From: WVWW01 sp041568335 | Lineage (GTDB): Bacteria; Acidobacteriota; Polarisedimenticolia; Polarisedimenticolales; Polarisedimenticolaceae | DNA: 10,101 nt | Assembly: GCA_041568335.1 (NCBI GenBank) | Contig: JBFFZZ010000100.1 | Span: forward strand, 1-10,101 | Direction of reading: 5' to 3' | Part shown: positions 1 through 8,245 of the stretch, in pieces | Numbering within the stretch: position 1 is the first letter of the stretch | How the letters are laid out: each line of letters begins with the position of its first letter | The notes under the pieces: model-generated | What the model was told of the DNA's origin: nothing | Databases searched by the model: none | Seen by the model: only the letters and a program-made list of their open reading frames with translations | Made by a program: the position numbers and the translations under genes

Positions 1-63
1 ACCGGCCCGGGAAAAAGGACCCGCGCAAGCTACGGGAGCTCGTTCGCGCGGTGAGGAGGGAAG

Positions 64-83
<20 letters not shown>
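1..83 (+). CDS. trpF: Phosphoribosylanthranilate isomerase, C-terminal end (partial)
   Basis: Only the last 26 codons are visible, read in the frame starting at base 3 and stopping at TGA 81-83. The gene begins left of the window. The tail reads RPGKKDPRKLRELVRAVRRE and then a short charged end. This matches the usual C-terminus of TrpF, where a 'PG(I/V)KDPxKxRxFVxAVR' segment forms the last helix of the TIM barrel. TrpF isomerises phosphoribosylanthranilate in the cytosol, the third step of the tryptophan branch. The gene overlaps trpB by 20 nt (64-83), which suggests translational coupling, and trpF directly before trpB is the common order. Identity rests on a short motif plus context; the catalytic residues are outside the window. 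Confidence 0.72.
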
Positions 84-1226
<1,143 letters not shown>

Positions 1227-1230
<4 letters not shown>

Positions 1231-2006
1231 GACTCCAATCGCTTTTCAGTACGTTGCGACGGCGTGGCGAGACCGCGCTGATGCCCTACCTGATGGCGGG
1301 TTTCCCGACGCTACCGGATTCGGTCGAGGCGGCCGCGCGGATCAGCGAGGCGGGCGCCGATCTGCTGGAGATCGGGGTGCCGTTCAGCGACCCGATCGCG
1401 GACGGACCGACGATCCAGGCGGCAAGCCGGCGAGCGCTGGGCGAGGGCGCCGACCTCGGGCGGATCCTGGACGCCTTCTCGGGCTGCACCGCGCGCGCCC
1501 CGCGGGTCCTGATGTCCTACGTCAACCCGCTGCTGGCCTACGGCCGCGATCGGTTGCTCGACGACTTGCAAGAGGCCGGGTTCTGCGGCCTCATCGTCCC
1601 CGATGTTCCGTTGGAAGAGGCCGAAGCGTGGCGCACCGAGGCCGAGCACCGTGGCTTCGGCTGGGTCCCGTTGATCGCCCCGACATCGGGCGGCGATCGC
1701 GCCGCGGAGATCGCCTCCGGCGCGATCGGTTTCGCCTACTACATCAGCGTGACCGGGATCACCGGTGTGCGTTCACGCCTGCCCGAACGTCTGACCGTCG
1801 ATCTCGATGCGTTGCGCGCGCGCACGCGAACGCCGATCGCGGTCGGCTTCGGCGTGAGCGATGCGACGCAGGTCCGCGCGCTCGCCCCGCACTGCGACGG
1901 GATCGTCGTCGGCAGCCGGCTGGTCGAGGCCCTCCGCGACGGCGAACCGATCACCCCCTTGATAAGAGAACTCAAACAGGCCACGAAGGAGCCCACGCCA
2001 TGTTGA
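1227..2006 (+). CDS. trpA: Tryptophan synthase alpha chain
   Basis: This 259-residue TIM-barrel subunit cleaves indole-3-glycerol phosphate to indole and glyceraldehyde-3-phosphate and channels indole to TrpB. The two catalytic acids are visible: Glu48 in LLEIGVPFSDP and Asp59 in the following PIADGP. The family segments MPYLMAGFPT (19-28), LMSYVNPLLAYG, GLIVPDVPLEE, YYISVTGITG and the phosphate-binding end (PIAVGFGVSD, GIVVGS) all follow in order. The reading frame stays open far upstream, but that is an overlap with trpB. The ATG at 1227 sits in an ATGA overlap with the trpB stop and has GGAGAG at 1212-1217 as ribosome site. The last 7 nt overlap the next gene. Nothing is missing. Confidence 0.98.
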
Positions 2007-3022
2007 TCGTCATGAAGCCCGATGCCGACAGCCGGCAGATCGACCGCGTCTGTGCGAAGGTCCGCGAGCTCGGCTATACGCCCCACGCGATTCCCGGCGA
2101 CACGCGCGTCGCCGTCTGCGTGACCGGTAACTCCGGTCCTGTCGATCCGCGGGTCTTCTTCACGCTCCCGGGTGTGAAGGAGCTGATCCCCGTGACACAG
2201 CCCTACAAGCTCACGAGCCGCGAGCTGAAACCGGATCCGACGGTGGTCCGTGTGGGTGGGGTCGATGTCGGCGGGGACCGCCCGGTGGTCATCGCCGGAC
2301 CGTGCTCGGTGGAAAGCGACGAGCAGACGCGGTCGACGGCCCGGCACGTCCGCGCGAACGGCGCCGCGATGCTCCGCGGCGGTGCGTTCAAACCGCGCAC
2401 CTCGCCCTACAGCTTCCAGGGGCTGGGCCGGGACGGCCTGGAGATCCTCGACGAGGCGCGGCGCGAGACGGGTCTGCCGATCGTGTCCGAGGCGATCGAC
2501 ACGGAGAGCTTCGATCTCGTGGAAGAACACGTCGACCTGGTTCAGATCGGCTCCCGCAACATGCAGAACTACTCCTTGTTGAAGCGAGCCGGGCGATCGA
2601 AGAAACCGGTGCTGCTCAAACGCTGGATGTCGGGAACGCTGAAGGAGTTCCTGCTCGCGGCCGAGTACATCATGTCCGAGGGCAACCGCAACGTGATCCT
2701 GTGCGAGCGTGGCATCCGTGCCTTCAGCGACTACTCGCGGTTCACGCTGGACATCACGATCGTCCCCGAGCTCAAACAGCGGACCCACCTGCCGATCCTC
2801 GTCGACCCCTCGCACGCCGCGGGCAAACGCGAGCTCGTTATCCCGCTCGCCCGCGCGGCGATCGCCGCGGGAGCCGACGGGATCCTCGTCGAGGTGCACC
2901 CCGAACCGGAGCGCGCGCTGTCGGACGGGCCCCAGGCACTGACGTTCGAGATGTTCGAGACGATGATGGAGCAGCTCGGCGGGCTCGCGGCGCTGCGCGA
3001 GAAGAGCGTGGCGGCCGGATGA
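2000..3022 (+). CDS. aroF: 3-deoxy-7-phosphoheptulonate (DAHP) synthase, type I-beta with N-terminal ferredoxin-like domain
   Basis: This 340-residue enzyme joins phosphoenolpyruvate and erythrose-4-phosphate, the first step of the shikimate pathway. Residues 1 to about 70 (MLIVMKPDADSRQIDRV onward) form the ferredoxin-like domain that precedes the barrel in Thermotoga maritima-type enzymes. The catalytic barrel starts near PVVIAGPCSVE. Cys102 (AGPCS), His272 (DPSHAAG), Glu298 (VEVHPEPE) and Asp309 (LSDGP) fall at the same residue numbers as the four metal ligands known from the T. maritima enzyme. LRGGAFKPRTSPYSFQGLG and QIGSRNMQN are also conserved. The open frame extends upstream over trpA, but ATG 2000 matches the family start and has GAAGGAG at 1985-1991. 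The gene overlaps trpA by 7 nt and trpE by 4 nt. In the family the N-terminal domain mediates feedback inhibition by aromatic amino acids. Which effector acts here cannot be read from sequence. Confidence 0.96.
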   Translation: MLIVMKPDADSRQIDRVCAKVRELGYTPHAIPGDTRVAVCVTGNSGPVDPRVFFTLPGVKELIPVTQPYKLTSRELKPDPTVVRVGGVDVGGDRPVVIAGPCSVESDEQTRSTARHVRANGAAMLRGGAFKPRTSPYSFQGLGRDGLEILDEARRETGLPIVSEAIDTESFDLVEEHVDLVQIGSRNMQNYSLLKRAGRSKKPVLLKRWMSGTLKEFLLAAEYIMSEGNRNVILCERGIRAFSDYSRFTLDITIVPELKQRTHLPILVDPSHAAGKRELVIPLARAAIAAGADGILVEVHPEPERALSDGPQALTFEMFETMMEQLGGLAALREKSVAAG

Positions 3023-4431
3023 TGCTGTTCCGGTACCGGCGAATGCGCGGGTCGCCCGCGCCCCTCGACGTCTACCGCGCGCTGTACGACGGGGAGCGCT
3101 ACGGCTTCATCTACGAGTCGCTCGAAGCACGAGGCTCGCGCGGGCGCTACTCGTTCCTCGGCGGCCGGCCGGGTCGCATCCTGCGCAGCGCGGGCCGGGA
3201 GATCGAGATCGAAGAGAACGGCTGCGTCGTCAAGAAGGACGGAAACCCTCTCGACGAGCTGCGCGACCTGCTGCGTGGCGGCCCCCAGGCGCTGCCGTTC
3301 GCGACGTTTCCCGGTGGGGCCGTCGGTTATCTGGGCTACGACGTGGTCCGATTCCATGCACCGCTGCGTCCGGACAGCCGGGAGGGGCTCGGACTCCCCG
3401 ATACGTTCCTGCTCTTCCCGGACGAGCTGATCGTCGTCGATCACCTCGACGAAGTCGTGCATCTGCTGTCGTATGCCGGTGCGGACCGTCTGGAGCGCAT
3501 GGCGGAGGCGGTCAGAGCGCTGGATGGCCGTCCCGAACCACCGATCACGGTTGCTCCAGCCACCGAGGAGGCTCGTCTCGAATACCGCTCCAATCGCTCG
3601 AAGGAGGATTTCGAAGACGCCGTCCGCCGCGCCCAGGACCACATCCGGCGAGGCGATATCTTCCAGGTCGTGCTGTCGCAGCGGCTCGAGTTCGAGCTAC
3701 CCGCGCGCCCCCTCGACCTCTACGCCGCGCTGCGCCGGACCAACCCGTCGCCCTACATGTATTATCTCAACCTCGACGGGCTGGAGCTCGCGGGCTCCTC
3801 CCCCGAGGTGCTCGTCAAGCTGACCGGGCGGCGCGTCGTGACGCGCCCGCTCGCGGGAACCCGCCCGCGAGGTGCCACCGAGGAAGAGGACCGCGAGCTC
3901 GCCGCCGAGCTGCTCGCCGACGAGAAGGAGCGTGCCGAGCACGTCATGCTCGTCGATCTGGCGCGCAACGACGTGGGACGCGACTGCATCGCGGGCAGCG
4001 TTCGGGTGGACGATTACCTCCAGATCGAACGCTATTCCCGCGTCATGCACCTCGTGAGCAACGTGACCGCCCGATTGCGCGACGACCGGGACGCCGTCGA
4101 TCTCTTCCGTAGCTGCTTTCCCGCCGGGACCGTCTCGGGGGCGCCCAAGGTGCGCGCGATGCAGATCATCGACGAGCTGGAGCCGTCGCGCCGGGGCCCC
4201 TATGCGGGGGCGATCGGCTACTTCAGCTATCTGGGCGACATGGACCTCTGCATCGCCATCCGGACGCTCGTGTGCCATGCCGGGAGGGGCTACGTTCAGG
4301 CCGGCGCGGGGATCGTCGCGGATTCCGTTCCGGAGCTCGAGCACCGGGAGACCCTGAACAAGGCCCGGGGCCTGCTCGACTCGCTGGCGCTCGCCTCGCG
4401 GCTCGAAACCGGCACCAAAGCCACCCACTGA
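3019..4431 (+). CDS. trpE: Anthranilate synthase component I
   Basis: This 470-residue protein converts chorismate to anthranilate, the first committed tryptophan step, and receives ammonia from a separate glutaminase (TrpG). The N-terminal domain has YES (32-34) followed by GRYSFLGGRP, the region holding the tryptophan feedback site in TrpE proteins, then GGAVGYLGYDVVR. The chorismate-binding domain shows DIFQVVLSQRLEF, NPSPYMYYLNL, PLAGTRPRG (277-285), ERAEHVMLVDLARNDVGR, FPAGTVSGAPKVRAM (367-381) and the IRTLV strand. The alanine in the 'P(I/L)AGTRPRG' motif favours TrpE over PabB, which usually has lysine there. Two in-frame ATGs (3019, 3022) lie in the ATGATG overlap with the DAHP synthase stop. 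The upstream Shine-Dalgarno is weak, so translation probably depends on coupling. No glutaminase domain is fused, and no trpG follows. Confidence 0.95.
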   Translation: MMLFRYRRMRGSPAPLDVYRALYDGERYGFIYESLEARGSRGRYSFLGGRPGRILRSAGREIEIEENGCVVKKDGNPLDELRDLLRGGPQALPFATFPGGAVGYLGYDVVRFHAPLRPDSREGLGLPDTFLLFPDELIVVDHLDEVVHLLSYAGADRLERMAEAVRALDGRPEPPITVAPATEEARLEYRSNRSKEDFEDAVRRAQDHIRRGDIFQVVLSQRLEFELPARPLDLYAALRRTNPSPYMYYLNLDGLELAGSSPEVLVKLTGRRVVTRPLAGTRPRGATEEEDRELAAELLADEKERAEHVMLVDLARNDVGRDCIAGSVRVDDYLQIERYSRVMHLVSNVTARLRDDRDAVDLFRSCFPAGTVSGAPKVRAMQIIDELEPSRRGPYAGAIGYFSYLGDMDLCIAIRTLVCHAGRGYVQAGAGIVADSVPELEHRETLNKARGLLDSLALASRLETGTKATH

Positions 4432-4496
4432 AACCCGAACCGCCCCTTCCATCGTTATATAGTGAGGCCGCTCAACGGCTGGCGAGGGAGGACGCC
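4432..4496 (+). promoter_or_regulatory. 65-bp gap with AT-rich island, possible promoter for the AI-2E/BtuFCD group
   Basis: This is the only true intergenic space in the window. It contains an AT-only run, TTATATA at 4455-4461, which stands out in otherwise GC-rich DNA and could serve as a -10 element. The nearest -35-like sequence, CTGAAA at 4428-4433, is about 21-22 bp away, longer than the usual spacing, so the promoter call is weak. I see no hairpin plus T-run, so transcription from trpE may also read through. Confidence 0.28.
4484..4491 (+). promoter_or_regulatory. Ribosome binding site deciding a GTG start
   Basis: GAGGGAGG lies 5 nt before GTG 4497. It settles the start of the AI-2E-family gene, whose open frame otherwise extends back into trpE to 4272 without a better-placed start. 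Confidence 0.75.
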
Positions 4497-5564
4497 GTGA
4501 ACGAGACCGCGAGACGCAGCACCCGGAACGGAGGCGCGCGAGCGCTCCTGATCGCCGCCTCGTTGATCGTCGTGATCGCCGGCCTCCAGGCCGCCAAGAC
4601 GTTGATCCTGCCGTTCCTGCTCGCGATGTTCCTCGCGATGGTCACGCTTCCGCTGCTCAACTGGATGCAGGACAAGAAGGTCCCGACCTGGCTCGCGGTG
4701 CTGTTGACGCTGATCCTCGCGCTGAGCATCATCGTCGGCCTGGGCGTGATGATCGGCGGGTCGGTGGCGCAGATCCGCGACGAGATCCCGAAGTACCGCG
4801 AGCGTCTCGAGGAGATCTCGGACGGCGCGATCGCCCAGCTCGAGGCGTGGGGCCTGCCGGTCTCGCAGGAGGCGTATCAAGATCTGGTCAATCCGGATCG
4901 CGTGTGGGAGTACGCTCAGGCGGGCCTCCGGGGCATCGCGACGGCGCTTTCGAACCTGTTCCTCGTCTTGCTGACGATCGTCTTCGTCCTGTTCGAGGCG
5001 GCGGGGATCCCGGCGAAGCTGCAGAAGGCCTTCGGGCACAGGCGCAATTCGGAACGCTACGAGAAGATCAAGTCGGAGATCCAGCAATACCTCCGCGCCA
5101 AAACGATCATCAGCCTGGCCACCGGGTTCTGCGTGGGGATCGGGCTGTGGATCGTCGGTGTGGACTTCGCTTTCCTGTGGGCCTCGTTGGCGTTCGTTCT
5201 GAACTACATCCCCAACCTCGGCTCGATCATCGCGGCGGTGCCGCCCGTGCTGCTGACCCTCGTGCAGCTGGGCCCGTTTCAGGCGCTGGTCGTCGCGATC
5301 CTCTTCATCACCGTCAACGTCACGTTCGGCAACGTGATCGAGCCCTACCTCGTCGGGCGCAAGGTCGGTCTGTCGACGCTGTTCGTGTTCCTCTCGCTGG
5401 TGTTCTGGGGCTGGGTCTGGGGACCGGTGGGGATGCTGCTGTCGGTGCCGCTGACGATGATCGTCAAGATCATGCTGGAAAATACCGAGGATCTGCGCTG
5501 GATCGCGATCCTGCTCGGCCCGGCACCGGGCAAGAAAAAGAAACCGAAGAAGGCGCGCGCTTGA
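4497..5564 (+). CDS. AI-2E family transporter (PF01594-type multi-span membrane protein)
   Basis: This 355-residue inner-membrane protein starts at GTG 4497. Hydrophobic segments lie at about 15-33, 36-54 and 63-87. A hydrophilic stretch of roughly 65 residues follows (QIRDEIPKYRERLEEIS onward), then several further spans. That layout is typical of the AI-2E transporter family. The C-terminal half carries the family's conserved motifs: NYIPNLGSIIAAVPP, GNVIEPYLVGRKVGLS, FVFLSLVFWGWVWG and GMLLSVPL. The tail is lysine-rich (GKKKKPKKARA), consistent with a cytoplasmic end. The family includes autoinducer-2 exporters (TqsA) and cation/proton antiporters, and the name does not establish a substrate. 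Length is typical. The stop overlaps the next start by 4 nt (TTGA), so the gene is coupled to the BtuF-like lipoprotein. A functional link to that importer is unproven. Confidence 0.92.
   Translation: MNETARRSTRNGGARALLIAASLIVVIAGLQAAKTLILPFLLAMFLAMVTLPLLNWMQDKKVPTWLAVLLTLILALSIIVGLGVMIGGSVAQIRDEIPKYRERLEEISDGAIAQLEAWGLPVSQEAYQDLVNPDRVWEYAQAGLRGIATALSNLFLVLLTIVFVLFEAAGIPAKLQKAFGHRRNSERYEKIKSEIQQYLRAKTIISLATGFCVGIGLWIVGVDFAFLWASLAFVLNYIPNLGSIIAAVPPVLLTLVQLGPFQALVVAILFITVNVTFGNVIEPYLVGRKVGLSTLFVFLSLVFWGWVWGPVGMLLSVPLTMIVKIMLENTEDLRWIAILLGPAPGKKKKPKKARA
5546..5553 (+). promoter_or_regulatory. Ribosome binding site supporting a TTG start
   Basis: GAAGAAGG ends 7 nt before TTG 5561. Together with the complete lipoprotein signal peptide that begins at this TTG, it decides the start of the BtuF-like gene. 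No suitable ATG or GTG lies between the site and the signal peptide. Confidence 0.6.
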
Positions 5565-6406
5565 GACGCGTCATCCCGGCGCTGGCGCTCGCGCTGGCCG
5601 CGGGCTGCGCCCCCGTCGAGAGCGTTTCGGAGACCCCACCGACACCGCAGCGAGTCGTCGTGTTCGCCCCTTCGGCCGCCGAGGTCCTCGTCGCGCTCGA
5701 CCTGGGCGAGCGTGTCGTCGCCGTCGGCTCGCACGGCCCGTGGCCCGGCGAGCTCGCCGCGCTCGAGTCGGCGGGCAGCTTCGACCGGCCCGACCTCGAG
5801 CGCATCGTCGAGCTCGAGACCGACCTCGTGATCAACACCGCGAGCGTGGCGGCGGCCGGCGGCCACGAGCGGATCGAACGGCTCGGGATTGCGGTCGAAT
5901 CGCTCGACACCAGCACGTTCGCGGGCGTGTTCGCCTCGTTGGAGCGGGTCGGCGTGTTGTTCGATCGCCAAGAGCGCGCGGCCGAGATCGCCGGGGAGAT
6001 GCGCGCCGGACTCGAGCGCGTGCGTGTCGCGACGGCGGACCTCCCGCGCAAGAGCGTGCTGTTCGTCGTGGGTCGCGATCCGCTCTACGTCGCCGGTCCC
6101 GGATCGCACGTCGACGAGCTGATTCGGCTGGGGGCCGGGATGAACGTCGCTCACGACGCGACCTCGCCGTACCAGCAGTTCTCGGTGGAGGCCGTGCTGG
6201 AGAGACGGCCCGAGGTGATCGTCGACACGTCGGGAGATGCCGGATACTGGGACCGGTGGCCGTTCCTGCCTGCGGTCCGCGACGGCAGCGTTTATCGTGT
6301 GGAACCGAACGTGCTGGTGATTCCCGGGATCCGGCTACCCGAGATGGCCCGTGCGATGACCGAGCTGATCCACCCCGGCACGTTCGCGCAAACGACGGAC
6401 GAGTGA
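5561..6406 (+). CDS. BtuF-like ABC importer substrate-binding lipoprotein (cobalamin/heme/siderophore class)
   Basis: This 281-residue protein starts at TTG 5561, in a TTGA overlap with the preceding stop. The N-terminus (M)RRVIPALALALAAGC is a short lipoprotein signal peptide with lipobox LAAGC, so the mature protein begins at Cys16 and is membrane-anchored. The class III (BtuF/FhuD, PF01497) binding fold follows. It starts with QRVVVFAPSAAEVLVAL (from residue 30), then GSFDRPDLERIVELETDLVI, a middle helix region, a second lobe with LFVVGRDPLYVAGPGSHVDE, FSVEAVLERRPEVIVD and the closing IPGIRLPEMARAM. It is followed 1 nt later by the permease gene. The loop after the first lobe strand reads VGSHGPWPGEL, without the aromatic/acidic residues I would expect after 'VG' in well-known BtuF proteins. 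I therefore do not assign cobalamin specifically; iron-siderophore or heme are alternatives. Confidence 0.9.
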   Translation: MRRVIPALALALAAGCAPVESVSETPPTPQRVVVFAPSAAEVLVALDLGERVVAVGSHGPWPGELAALESAGSFDRPDLERIVELETDLVINTASVAAAGGHERIERLGIAVESLDTSTFAGVFASLERVGVLFDRQERAAEIAGEMRAGLERVRVATADLPRKSVLFVVGRDPLYVAGPGSHVDELIRLGAGMNVAHDATSPYQQFSVEAVLERRPEVIVDTSGDAGYWDRWPFLPAVRDGSVYRVEPNVLVIPGIRLPEMARAMTELIHPGTFAQTTDE

Positions 6407-6407
6407 C

Positions 6408-7442
6408 GTGAGACGAAACCGGCCCTTGCTGACCGCGAGACGGCTGACGCTGTGCTGTCTCGGCTTCCTCGTGCTGCTGCTGGCGGCGCTGGCGGTCGGG
6501 GTCAGCTTCGGTTCGGGCGAGGTGTCGCTCGGCGACCTGTGGAACGACGGGCTGAGCGAACGCCACCAGGCCATCCTGTTCCAGATCCGCATCCCGCGCG
6601 TCCTGGTTGCGGCGTTGCTCGGCGGCGCGTTGTCGATCGCCGGCGTCAGCTTCCAGGCCCTGCTGCGCAACCCGCTCGCCGACCCCTACGTGCTGGGGGT
6701 CTCCGGTGGGGCGAGCATCGGCGGCGTCGTCGCGCTGACCCTGATCGAGCTGCCGGCTCTCGCGGCGCGGATCCCTCAACCGCTGATCGTGCCGGTGTTC
6801 GCCTTTGCCGGCGCCCTCGGCGCGCTCGTGCTGATCGAACGAATCGCCACCGTCGGCGGCCGTCTGACGGTCTACACCGTGTTGCTCACCGGCGCGATCT
6901 TCAATGCCTTCAGCGCCGCGGTGATCTACTTCATCCAGTCGCTCGCCTCGCTCGAAGAGCTGCACGCGATCGTCTTCCACCTGATGGGGCGGGTACGCGA
7001 GATGGCGATCGGCTGGATCGGCGCGCTGGCCGTCGCGATCCTGATCCCGGCGACGCTGCTCGTCACGCAGGGGCGGTCGTTCAACGCGTTGTCGACCGGA
7101 GAGGAAGGCGCCACCCAGCTCGGCGTGGACACCGAACGGCTCAAGCGGCGGACGTTCATCCTGGGCGCGCTGCTGACCGGGATTGCCGTTGCCATGGCCG
7201 GTTTGATCGGGTTCGTCGGTCTGGTCGTGCCGCACCTGTTGCGATTGTGGCTCGGTCCGGATCATCGGCTGCTGTTGCCGGTGAGCTTCCTGGGCGGCGC
7301 GGCGTTTCTCGTCCTGGCCGACACCCTGGCGCGCGTGTTGACCGCGCCGAACGAGCTTCCCGTGGGTGTCGTGACGGCCCTCGTCGGCGGCCCGTTTTTC
7401 CTGCTGCTGCTGCGCCGTCGTGGAGCGAGCCATGGGTTCTGA
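6408..7442 (+). CDS. BtuC/FecCD-type ABC importer permease
   Basis: This 344-residue inner-membrane permease starts at GTG 6408, 1 nt after the preceding stop. The family (PF01032) has about ten transmembrane helices and forms a homodimeric pathway for cobalamin, heme or ferric siderophores. The first span lies at about 12-33. The hallmark block FQALLRNPLADPYVLGVSGG begins at residue 82, after IRIPRVLVAALLGGALSIAG. The cytoplasmic coupling region GLIGFVGLVVPHLLR is at 265-279, and the C-terminal ELPVGVVTALVGGPFFLLLL is intact. The coding end overlaps the ATPase gene by 11 nt. The Shine-Dalgarno is weak (GGACGAG just upstream), so coupling to the lipoprotein gene is likely. The protein is complete, with no frameshift. 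The substrate is undetermined. Confidence 0.95.
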   Translation: MRRNRPLLTARRLTLCCLGFLVLLLAALAVGVSFGSGEVSLGDLWNDGLSERHQAILFQIRIPRVLVAALLGGALSIAGVSFQALLRNPLADPYVLGVSGGASIGGVVALTLIELPALAARIPQPLIVPVFAFAGALGALVLIERIATVGGRLTVYTVLLTGAIFNAFSAAVIYFIQSLASLEELHAIVFHLMGRVREMAIGWIGALAVAILIPATLLVTQGRSFNALSTGEEGATQLGVDTERLKRRTFILGALLTGIAVAMAGLIGFVGLVVPHLLRLWLGPDHRLLLPVSFLGGAAFLVLADTLARVLTAPNELPVGVVTALVGGPFFLLLLRRRGASHGF

Positions 7443-8244
7443 CGCGATCGTGGTCCGTGGGCTGAGCTTCGCCTACCGCGACCGCCCGGCGCTCGCGGGG
7501 ATCGACCTGACGGTCGCACCGGGCGAGATCGTCGGCCTGATCGGGCCCAACGGCTCGGGCAAGTCGACCCTGATCCGGCTCGTCAGCGGGGCGCTCGACG
7601 GCTTCGACGGGGAGATCCACGTGATGGGGCTCGACGTCGCGACCACGCCGCAACGCGAGCTCGCCCGCGCGCTCGCGGTCGTCCCGCAGGAGCCGCGCTT
7701 CGGCTTCCCCTTCACCGCGCTCGAGATCGTCCTGATGGGCCGGCACCCGCACCTCGCGGGTCTCGCGTTCGAGTCGGAGGCCGACGTTGCGCTCGCGCGG
7801 GATGCGCTCGAGCGTTGCGGCGCCGCCGGGTTCGCCGACCGTCCGATCCACGAGCTGTCCGCCGGCGAGCGGCAACGCGTCGTGTTCGCGCGCGCGCTCA
7901 CCCAGCAGCCTCGCGTGCTGCTGCTCGACGAGCCCGCGAGCTTCCTCGACATCCGGCATCAGGTCGAGCTCTACGACCTCGTACGGCAACAGGCTCACGA
8001 CCAGAACGTCGCCGTGCTGTCGGTGCTCCACGACCTCAACCTCGCCGCGGAGTACTGCGACCGCATCGTGCTGCTGCGCGAGGGCCGTGTCGCGGCGGCC
8101 GGGCCGACGGACGAGGTGTTCTCCTACGCCAACCTGACCGAGGTCTTCGAGACCGAGGTCTACGTCGACACCAACACGCTGACCGGAAAGCTGCTCGTGA
8201 TGCCGCTCAGCGGTCGCGTGCAGCGCAAGCTACGGGAGGACTAG
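7432..8244 (+). CDS. BtuD/FecE-type ABC importer ATP-binding protein
   Basis: This 270-residue ATPase powers the preceding permease from the cytoplasmic face. All nucleotide-binding motifs are present: Walker A GPNGSGKST (38-46), Q-loop Gln86 (VVPQEP), signature LSAGERQ (142-148), Walker B VLLLDEP with Glu167, D-loop SFLD and switch His200 (SVLHDLN). The segment LEIVLMGRHPHL is typical of the siderophore/cobalamin/heme ATPase group. An in-frame GTG exists at 7420, but ATG 7432 is better placed, with GGAG at 7422-7425 ahead of it. The gene overlaps the permease by 11 nt and ends 1 nt before the small exported gene. Its C-terminal region (YANLTEVFETEVYVD) is the usual short tail of these importers, with no extra domain. 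Confidence 0.96.
   Translation: MGSDAIVVRGLSFAYRDRPALAGIDLTVAPGEIVGLIGPNGSGKSTLIRLVSGALDGFDGEIHVMGLDVATTPQRELARALAVVPQEPRFGFPFTALEIVLMGRHPHLAGLAFESEADVALARDALERCGAAGFADRPIHELSAGERQRVVFARALTQQPRVLLLDEPASFLDIRHQVELYDLVRQQAHDQNVAVLSVLHDLNLAAEYCDRIVLLREGRVAAAGPTDEVFSYANLTEVFETEVYVDTNTLTGKLLVMPLSGRVQRKLRED
8234..8240 (+). promoter_or_regulatory. Ribosome binding site choosing ATG 8246
   Basis: GGGAGGA, inside the end of the ATPase gene, lies 5 nt before ATG 8246 but 14 nt before the alternative ATG 8255. The first ATG is therefore preferred for the small exported protein. Confidence 0.65.
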
Positions 8245-8245
8245 A

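Noticed and set aside
1739..2899. 386-codon open frame on the - strand opposite the DAHP synthase
   Set aside because: It is antisense to a well-supported gene, and its translation shows no family motifs and a biased composition. It is a GC-driven shadow frame.
3019..4431. Reading the chorismate enzyme as PabB or an isochorismate synthase
   Set aside because: PLAGTRPRG with alanine, the N-terminal feedback region and the trp context all favour TrpE.
4464..4480. Possible small hairpin GCCG-CTCAA-CGGC after trpE as a terminator
   Set aside because: The stem is only about 4-5 bp and no T-run follows, so it is too weak to call.
4497..5564. Naming the AI-2E family gene as a quorum-sensing autoinducer exporter
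   Set aside because: The family name covers proteins with other roles, and there is no luxS or lsr gene in the window. The substrate is left open.
5832..7433. 533-codon open frame on the - strand opposite the lipoprotein and permease genes
   Set aside because: The product is rich in Q, R, D and H with no motif, and it is fully antisense to two conserved genes. It lacks independent evidence of coding.
5561..8244. Firm assignment of the importer to vitamin B12 (btuFCD)
   Set aside because: Fold and motifs fit, but heme and siderophore importers share them. No cobalamin riboswitch, B12 gene or Fur site is visible to decide.
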